From: an uncultured Oscillospiraceae bacterium
GTDB taxonomy: Bacteria > Bacillota > Clostridia > Oscillospirales > Oscillospiraceae
NCBI GenBank assembly: GCA_947629795.1
Contig: CANRFC010000008.1
Location: 16,914 to 80,913, forward strand
Reading direction: 5' to 3'
Length of the DNA stretch: 64,000 nucleotides
Below are positions 59,360 through 64,000 of the stretch, piece after piece. The position numbers and the translations under genes are program-made. The notes beneath the pieces were generated by a model. It was given only the letters and a program-made list of their open reading frames with translations, was not told the origin of the DNA and made no database searches. The number at the start of each line of letters is the position of its first letter. Within the stretch, counting starts at the first letter, position 1.

Positions 59360-60151
59360 ATGGGAAAACTGGAAAATCGCGTGGCTGTGGTCACCGGCGG
59401 CGGCTCCGGCCTGGGCCGGGGCATGTGCATCCGCTTTGCCGCGGAGGGAGCCAAGGTCATCATTGCCGATCTGAAGCCGGACGCGGCGGAGGAGACGGCA
59501 GCCATGATCCGTGAAAAGGGCGGCGAGGCCCTGGCTGTAGAGTGCAACGTGCTCATCGCCGAGAGCATCGCCGCCATGGTCAAGACCGGTGTGGCGGCCT
59601 TCGGCAAGATCGACCTGCTCAGCAACAATACCGGCATCTGCCTGGAGGCCCGCAACTCCACCCGGATCGTGGATCTGGAGGAGAAGGACTGGGACTTCAC
59701 CATGGATCTGAACCTGAAGAGCACCTATCTTTGCTGTAAATACGTCATCCCCGAGATGATCAAGGCCGGAGGCGGCGCCATCGTCAACATCGCCTCCATC
59801 GCCGGACATAAGCCCGCCTTCTCCGCCGCCTACGGCGCGGCCAAGGCCGGCGTCATCGCCCTGACGCAATCCGTGGCTATGCAGTACGCCGATGACAATA
59901 TCCGGGTCAATTGCATCTGCCCCGGCCCCATGAAGACCCCCACCGGCATCATGGCCAACCGCCTGGGCATCTACAAGCAGGCCCAGCCCGCCCGCATCCG
60001 CATGCTGGAGCGCCTGGGCGAGGCGGAGGACATTGCCAATGCCGCCGTCTTCCTGCTCAGCGAGGACTCCAGCTTTATCACCGGCACCCAGCTCAACGTG
60101 GACGGCGGCAGCATTGCCATGACCGTCAACATTCCCCCCAGACAAAAGTAA
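59360..60151 (+). CDS. short-chain dehydrogenase/reductase
   Basis: The 263-residue classical SDR has TGGGSGLGRGM for NAD(P), DLKPD after beta-2 (Asp suggests NAD preference), NNTG, NIASIAG and YGAAK. It is a clear paralog of the gene before it, sharing the distinctive TRIVDLEEKDWDFTMDLNLKS-like middle and the INIPP-type end. The substrate is unknown; FabG-like ketone/alcohol chemistry is the default expectation. The start is the ATG at 59360 after AAGGAGG. Confidence 0.92.
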   Translation: MGKLENRVAVVTGGGSGLGRGMCIRFAAEGAKVIIADLKPDAAEETAAMIREKGGEALAVECNVLIAESIAAMVKTGVAAFGKIDLLSNNTGICLEARNSTRIVDLEEKDWDFTMDLNLKSTYLCCKYVIPEMIKAGGGAIVNIASIAGHKPAFSAAYGAAKAGVIALTQSVAMQYADDNIRVNCICPGPMKTPTGIMANRLGIYKQAQPARIRMLERLGEAEDIANAAVFLLSEDSSFITGTQLNVDGGSIAMTVNIPPRQK

Positions 60152-60173
60152 GTGACTTCGAGGAGGTATTGAG

Positions 60174-61478
60174 ATGTCTACCACAGCCAGCCTGCTCATC
60201 TTTCTGGCGGCGATCCTGATCGCTGTCATCGTGGGAGCCAAGACCAAGTGCAACATCGGGATCGTGGCGCTGGTCCTGGCCTTCCTCATCGGCACCATGC
60301 TCATGGAAAAGACCATTGCCCAGGTCATCGGCTATTTCCCCTATAAGCTCCTGTTCACCATGATGATCGTCACCTTTTTCTACGGCTATGCCGCGGAAAA
60401 CGGGGCCATTCAGGGGATCGCCAACCGGATGATCTACGCCACCCGCAAGCTGCCCTGGATGCTGCCCATCGCCCTCTACTTCGCCACCTTCGTGGTGTCC
60501 GCCATGGGCGCGGGCGCCGGCGCCACCCCCGTGTTCATGTCCCCCATCGCCTTCAGCCTGGCCGCTGAGATGGGCTTCAATCCCATCATCGCCGTACTGG
60601 CAGTGTTCCTGGGCTCCATGGGCGGCGGACTTCAGGCGTGGACCAGCTCGGGCGTCATGTTCAAGGGGATCGCCGCCAACACCCTGGACGAGGCCGCCGC
60701 CAACACCGCCAGCTGGGGCTACGGCGCCACCCTCATGGTCATGTGCACCGTCTTCTTCCTGGTGATGTATCTCATCTTCCAGGGACACAAGGTGAAGAGC
60801 ACCGAGGTGAAGAAGCCCGAGCCCTTCAACAAGGTCCAGAAGCAGACCCTGGCCATCATTCTCATCACCATGGTCCTGATCATTGTCCCCGTGTTCTGCA
60901 ATATGTTCCTCCCCAACCCCGCCACCAAGTGGTTTGCTTCCAAGTTTGACATCCAGGTCCTCTCCGCCATCGGCATCGTGATCTGCTCGGCGCTGAACCT
61001 GGCCAAGACCGCCGACGTGGTGAAGAACAAGATCCCCTGGACCACCATCATCATGATCTGCGGCATGTCCACCCTCATCGGCCTGGCCGTGGATATGGGC
61101 GTGGCGGACGCCATCGGCGGTTGGATGAGCGGCAGCGTGCCCACCTTCCTCATCGCCCCCATGTTCGTCCTTCTGTCCGGCCTGCTCAGCTTTGTCACCA
61201 CCGGGCCGGCGGTCATCTTCCCCCTGTTCATCCCCATGCTGCCCGCCATTGCGGCGGCCACCGGGCTCAGCCCCGCCGGACTGACCATCGCCATCTTTGC
61301 CGGTACCGGCGCCACCGGTCTGAGCCCCTTCTCCCAGGGCGGCTCCATGGCCCTCATCGGCTGCAAGGACGACGAGATGCGGGAAAAACTGCTGCCCAAG
61401 CAGTTCGCCTGTGCCATCGCCTTCCTGTCGGTGTACATGGTAGCAGCCCTGCTGGGGTGGTTCAACCTGTTCCATTAA
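60174..61478 (+). CDS. MatC/DASS-like anion (dicarboxylate) transporter
   Basis: The 434-residue protein has about 11 membrane helices and two related halves. The first half resembles the MatC N-terminal domain of malonate/C4-dicarboxylate carriers (KTKCNIGIVALVLAFLIG; GSMGGGLQAWTSSGVM). The second has SFVTTGPAVIFPLFIPMLP and GATGLSPFSQGGS. Such carriers move dicarboxylates or other organic anions by ion coupling. It closes the SDR unit, 22 bases after the second SDR, so its substrate is probably theirs. Confidence 0.85.
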   Translation: MSTTASLLIFLAAILIAVIVGAKTKCNIGIVALVLAFLIGTMLMEKTIAQVIGYFPYKLLFTMMIVTFFYGYAAENGAIQGIANRMIYATRKLPWMLPIALYFATFVVSAMGAGAGATPVFMSPIAFSLAAEMGFNPIIAVLAVFLGSMGGGLQAWTSSGVMFKGIAANTLDEAAANTASWGYGATLMVMCTVFFLVMYLIFQGHKVKSTEVKKPEPFNKVQKQTLAIILITMVLIIVPVFCNMFLPNPATKWFASKFDIQVLSAIGIVICSALNLAKTADVVKNKIPWTTIIMICGMSTLIGLAVDMGVADAIGGWMSGSVPTFLIAPMFVLLSGLLSFVTTGPAVIFPLFIPMLPAIAAATGLSPAGLTIAIFAGTGATGLSPFSQGGSMALIGCKDDEMREKLLPKQFACAIAFLSVYMVAALLGWFNLFH

Positions 61479-61542
61479 GCCCCTTTCACCTTGCGCCAAA
61501 GCAGCAGAAAGGCCCCCTCTTCCCTTTCTGCAAAGGCACAAA

Positions 61543-61575
61543 ACCGCCGCCCGCAAAATGCGGGCGGCGGTCCCT
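61543..61575. terminator. bidirectional terminator between the transporter and the DtxR-type gene
   Basis: A 12-bp perfect stem (ACCGCCGCCCGC/GCGGGCGGCGGT) has a 5-base loop. It is followed by CCCTTTT on the plus strand and TTTTG on the minus strand. Confidence 0.75.
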
Positions 61576-61591
61576 TTTCCCTTGGCAGCTT

Positions 61592-61972
61592 TTACGGCGT
61601 CTCCTTCCCGCCCCCCAGGGCGTGCTCTTTGATCTTTTGGAAGGTCTCGTCGCTCAGGTCGTGCTCCACCTTGCAGGCGTCGGCGGCGGCCACGGCCGGG
61701 CTCACCCCCAGGTGGATGAAAAACTCCGTGAGCAGGCGGTGCCGCTCATAGATGTTCTGAGCGATCTCCTCCCCTGTCGGCTGGAGGGTGATGTAGCCCT
61801 CCTTGTCCACCTGGATGTAGCCGTTCTCCCGGAGCTTTTTCATGGCGATGGACACGCTGGCCTTGGAAAAGTTCTTTTCGTTGGCGATGTCGATGCTGCG
61901 CACCGCGCCCTTGCGCTCCCGCAGCATGAGGATGGCCTCCAGATAGTCCTCGGCCGACTCATAGATATTCAT
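61592..61972 (-). CDS. DtxR/MntR family metal-dependent regulator
   Basis: The 126-residue protein has the DtxR winged helix (SAEDYLEAILMLRERKGAVR, IDIANEKNFSKASVSIAMKKL) and the metal-binding dimerisation helices (HRLLTEFFIHLGV, ADACKVEHDLSDETFQKI). It lacks the SH3-like third domain, so it is of MntR/short IdeR type. The start is the ATG at 61972 after GGAGGGA. Its position divergent from feoAAB and four shared boxes suggest that it senses Fe(II). Confidence 0.9.
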   Translation of the reverse strand: MNIYESAEDYLEAILMLRERKGAVRSIDIANEKNFSKASVSIAMKKLRENGYIQVDKEGYITLQPTGEEIAQNIYERHRLLTEFFIHLGVSPAVAAADACKVEHDLSDETFQKIKEHALGGGKETP

Positions 61973-62004
61973 AAAAGAGGCTCCCTCCTTTTGTCGTTTT
62001 TTAT

Positions 62005-62033
62005 AGCTTAGCACAAATTTCTGCCGGTGGCAA
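62005..62033 (-). promoter_or_regulatory. promoter of the DtxR-type gene
   Basis: TTGCCA (62033-62028), 17 bases, TAAGCT (62010-62005) with an extended TGC on the minus strand. Confidence 0.5.
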
Positions 62034-62052
62034 GAAAAGTTGGACGCCGGGC

Positions 62053-62081
62053 TTGACATTTTCAGTTAGTGGTGTTAAACT
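62053..62081 (+). promoter_or_regulatory. promoter of feoA-feoA-feoB
   Basis: TTGACA, 17 bases, TAAACT. The first GTTAG box lies in the spacer and -10, so a bound repressor would block polymerase. Confidence 0.75.
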
Positions 62082-62143
62082 CTCCTTGTAAAAGTTAGGT
62101 GGTGCTAACTTATTTTTATCCCTGAAAGTTAGCCCTTTCTAAC
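62065..62143. promoter_or_regulatory. three GTTAG-N6-CTAAC boxes, probable metal-regulator operators
   Basis: The boxes are GTTAG-TGGTGT-TAAAC (62065-62080, one mismatch), GTTAG-GTGGTG-CTAAC (62094-62109; arms extend to AAGTTAG/CTAACTT) and GTTAG-CCCTTT-CTAAC (62128-62143). A fourth related box precedes feoB (62687-62702). Confidence 0.8.
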
Positions 62144-62163
62144 CAAAGAAAGGAGCGGCAGCT

Positions 62164-62373
62164 ATGCCCTTGACCATGGCAAGACCCGGCGAGACGGTGA
62201 CCATCCGTAAGATCACCGGAAAGGATGAGGTGCGGGCGCACCTGGCCGAGCTGGGGTTTGTGGTAAACACCGATGTGACGGTGGTCAGTGAGATGGGCGG
62301 GAACCTGATCCTGCAGGTAAAGGACAGCCGGATCGCCCTGGACCGGTCCATGGCAAACCGGATCCTGTTCTGA
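62164..62373 (+). CDS. feoA: FeoA-domain protein 1
   Basis: The 69-residue SH3-like FeoA protein reads GETVTIRKITGKDEVRAHLA, LGFVVNTDVTVVSEMGGNLI and DSRIALDRSMANRI. FeoA assists FeoB in ferrous iron uptake. It is the first of two different FeoA proteins and is preceded by AAAGGAG. Confidence 0.92.
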   Translation: MPLTMARPGETVTIRKITGKDEVRAHLAELGFVVNTDVTVVSEMGGNLILQVKDSRIALDRSMANRILF

Positions 62374-62449
62374 CCGCTCCCCCTTCCGGGCGGACACAGC
62401 CGCCCGGCTCCCCCGGCGGGAAAGTGAAATCGAGAGAGGAGGAAATGAC

Positions 62450-62671
62450 ATGAAAACACTGAAGGATGCAAAGGTGGGCGAGACCGTCACCGTGGCCCGG
62501 CTCCACGGCGAGGGCCCGGTAAAGCGCCGCATCATGGACATGGGCATCACCAAGGGCGTGGAGATCTTCGTGCGCAAGGTGGCCCCCCTGGGCGACCCCA
62601 TGGAGCTCAACGTCCGGGGCTACGAGCTCTCGGTGCGCAAGGCCGACGCCGAGATGATCGAGGTCCAGTGA
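62450..62671 (+). CDS. feoA: FeoA-domain protein 2
   Basis: The 73-residue FeoA protein reads VGETVTVARLHGEGPVKRRI, MDMGITKGVEIFVRKVAPLG and YELSVRKADAEMI. It is closer to the common FeoA pattern (RRIMDMGI..G) than the first. An iron-type box and 67 bases separate it from feoB. Confidence 0.94.
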   Translation: MKTLKDAKVGETVTVARLHGEGPVKRRIMDMGITKGVEIFVRKVAPLGDPMELNVRGYELSVRKADAEMIEVQ

Positions 62672-62686
62672 TTTTTTTGCACAACG

Positions 62687-62702
62687 GTTAGTTATCGCTA
62701 AT
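62687..62702. promoter_or_regulatory. GTTAG-type box in front of feoB
   Basis: GTTAG-TTATCG-CTAAT differs from the three upstream boxes at one arm base. It lies 37 bases before the feoB start. Confidence 0.6.
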
Positions 62703-62738
62703 CGTGGCCCGATGCCAATTGAAAGGAGAGAGGAAAAC

Positions 62739-64000
62739 ATGGACATCAAGATCGCCCTTGCCGGCAACCCCAACTGCGGCAAGACTACCCTGTTCAACGC
62801 CCTCACCGGTTCCAACCAGTACGTGGGCAACTGGCCCGGGGTCACCGTGGAGAAGAAGGAGGGCAAGCTCAAGGGCCACAAGGACGTGGTCATCCAGGAC
62901 CTGCCCGGCATCTACTCCCTGTCCCCCTACACTCTGGAGGAAGTGGTGGCCCGGTCCTACCTGGTGGGCGAAAAGCCCGACGCCATCCTGAACATCGTGG
63001 ACGGCACCAACATCGAGCGCAACCTCTACCTCACCACTCAGCTCATCGAGCTGGGCCTGCCCGTGGTGGTGGCAGTGAATATGATAGACCTGGTGAGGAA
63101 GAACGGCGACCAGATCGACCTGGAAAAGCTGGGTACCGCCCTGGGCTGCACCGTGGTGGAGATGTCCGCCCTGAGGGGGGACGGCTCCATGGACGCCGCC
63201 GAGGCCGCCGTGAAGGCCGCCCAGGCCCACAAGAGCGGGGAGCTCCCCCACGTGTTCACCGGCAGTGTGGAGCACGCCCTGGCTCACATCGAGGAGTCCA
63301 TTGAGGGCAAGGTGGATCAGCGGTATCTCCGCTGGTACGCCATCAAGCTCTTTGAGCGGGACGAGAAGGTCCTGGAGGAGCTGAACCTGGACGAGCCCCT
63401 GAAGGCCCACCTGGCCGAGCACATCGCCGACTGCGAGAAGGAGCTGGATGACGACGCCGAGAGCATCATCACCAACCAGCGCTACGCCTACATCAACACC
63501 GTGGTCACCCGCTCGGTGAAGAAGAAGGCCGCCAAGCATGCCCTCTCGGTCTCGGACAAGATCGACCGCATCGTCACCAACCGGGTGCTGGCTCTGCCCA
63601 TCTTCGCCGTGATCATGCTCCTCATCTACTCCATCGCCATGGGCACCTCCCCCGCCGCCCTCTTTGACGGCAGCGCCGCCGAGGGAGAAGCCTGGGGCAT
63701 CGGCATCGGCACCTGGGGCACCGACTGGGCCAACGACACCCTCTTCGGCGAGCTGGTCCCCGGCTGGTTCGACTCCATCCTCACCGCCCTGGGCGTGGCT
63801 GAGGGCACCTGGCTCTACGGTCTCATCCAGGACGGCATCGTGGCCGGCGTAGGCGCCGTGCTGGGCTTCGTGCCCCAGATGCTGGTGCTGTTCCTCCTGC
63901 TTGCCATCCTGGAGGATGTGGGCTACATGGCCCGGATCGCCTTCATCATGGACCGGATCTTCCGCCGCTTCGGCCTGTCCGGCAAGTCCTTCATCCCCAT
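62739..64000 (+). CDS. feoB: ferrous iron transport protein B (3' end outside window)
   Basis: FeoB is the Fe(II) transporter of the inner membrane, with an N-terminal GTPase. The first 420 residues are present. G1 is GNPNCGKTTLFNALTG (residues 9-24) and the switch includes VGNWPGVTVEKKEGK. G3 is DLPGIYSLSPYTLEE, G4 is NMID, and a helical GDI domain follows. The first membrane helix is near 285 (LALPIFAVIMLLIYSIAMGT). The last visible stretch is EDVGYMARIAFIMDRIFRRF, in the first Gate motif. The frame is open to the window end. Confidence 0.96.
   Translation, partial: MDIKIALAGNPNCGKTTLFNALTGSNQYVGNWPGVTVEKKEGKLKGHKDVVIQDLPGIYSLSPYTLEEVVARSYLVGEKPDAILNIVDGTNIERNLYLTTQLIELGLPVVVAVNMIDLVRKNGDQIDLEKLGTALGCTVVEMSALRGDGSMDAAEAAVKAAQAHKSGELPHVFTGSVEHALAHIEESIEGKVDQRYLRWYAIKLFERDEKVLEELNLDEPLKAHLAEHIADCEKELDDDAESIITNQRYAYINTVVTRSVKKKAAKHALSVSDKIDRIVTNRVLALPIFAVIMLLIYSIAMGTSPAALFDGSAAEGEAWGIGIGTWGTDWANDTLFGELVPGWFDSILTALGVAEGTWLYGLIQDGIVAGVGAVLGFVPQMLVLFLLLAILEDVGYMARIAFIMDRIFRRFGLSGKSFIP

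Overview
The window is a GC-rich chromosomal segment of an endospore-forming Clostridia-type Firmicute. The evidence is a complete spoIIIAA-AH operon, the rapZ-yvcK-whiA trio, a DnaE-type DNA polymerase, consensus sigma-A promoters (TTGACA-N17-TATAAT) and strong GGAGG ribosome binding sites. The high GC, the gene content and the PotCD fusion suggest the Oscillospiraceae (Flavonifractor / Pseudoflavonifractor / Lawsonibacter-like gut bacteria). That placement is inference, because no 16S gene is present.

Layout. 1-2.5 kb: a MATE exporter and a convergent cysteine-rich protein with a structured leader. 2.7-19.6 kb (minus strand): a long housekeeping run, read in the order nusB, TsaD-like, xseA, xseB, ispA, dxs, tlyA, nadK, argR, recN, murB, rapZ, yvcK, whiA, dnaE, with many 4-bp ATGA overlaps. 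19.7-25 kb: asp23 and the spoIIIA operon, behind a probable sigma-E promoter that abuts a MITE-like inverted-repeat element. 25.3-29.3 kb: gpsA, plsY, der, rpmF, yceD. 29.4-37.1 kb (mostly plus): an FNT channel, RluA, an XRE repressor with a palindromic operator, potA-potB-potCD, and a thioesterase / YbaK / HdeD-like trio.

37.2-49 kb is the accessory part. It holds a LacI regulator, an atypical amidohydrolase and a NitT/TauT-type ABC importer, divergent from a PHP hydrolase and a metallophosphoesterase. Next come a deletion scar joining remnants of an AraC regulator and a sugar isomerase, a three-gene Gtr-like glycosylation module, a GrpB-family gene of visibly lower GC, and tRNA-Gly(CCC). 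49.2-57.1 kb is a galactose system: galK-galT-galM divergent from mglBAC (import by MglBAC, then GalM, GalK and GalT of the Leloir pathway). 57.4-64 kb: TspO, a one-domain HTH regulator followed by two SDR paralogs and a MatC/DASS-like anion transporter, then a DtxR-family regulator divergent from feoA-feoA-feoB (feoB runs off the end).

The observations most worth following are: (i) three unrelated genes (MATE, dnaE, the AraC remnant) whose 3' ends, stop codon included, are repeated just downstream; (ii) four GTTAG-N6-CTAAC-like boxes at the feo locus; (iii) paired operator-like dyads in front of the small HTH regulator of the SDR/transporter cluster, one SDR having Phe in place of the catalytic Tyr; (iv) a leader stem that pairs with the Shine-Dalgarno of the Cys-rich gene; and (v) the araC/isomerase deletion scar. 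I saw no CRISPR array, prophage, IS transposase or defence system.
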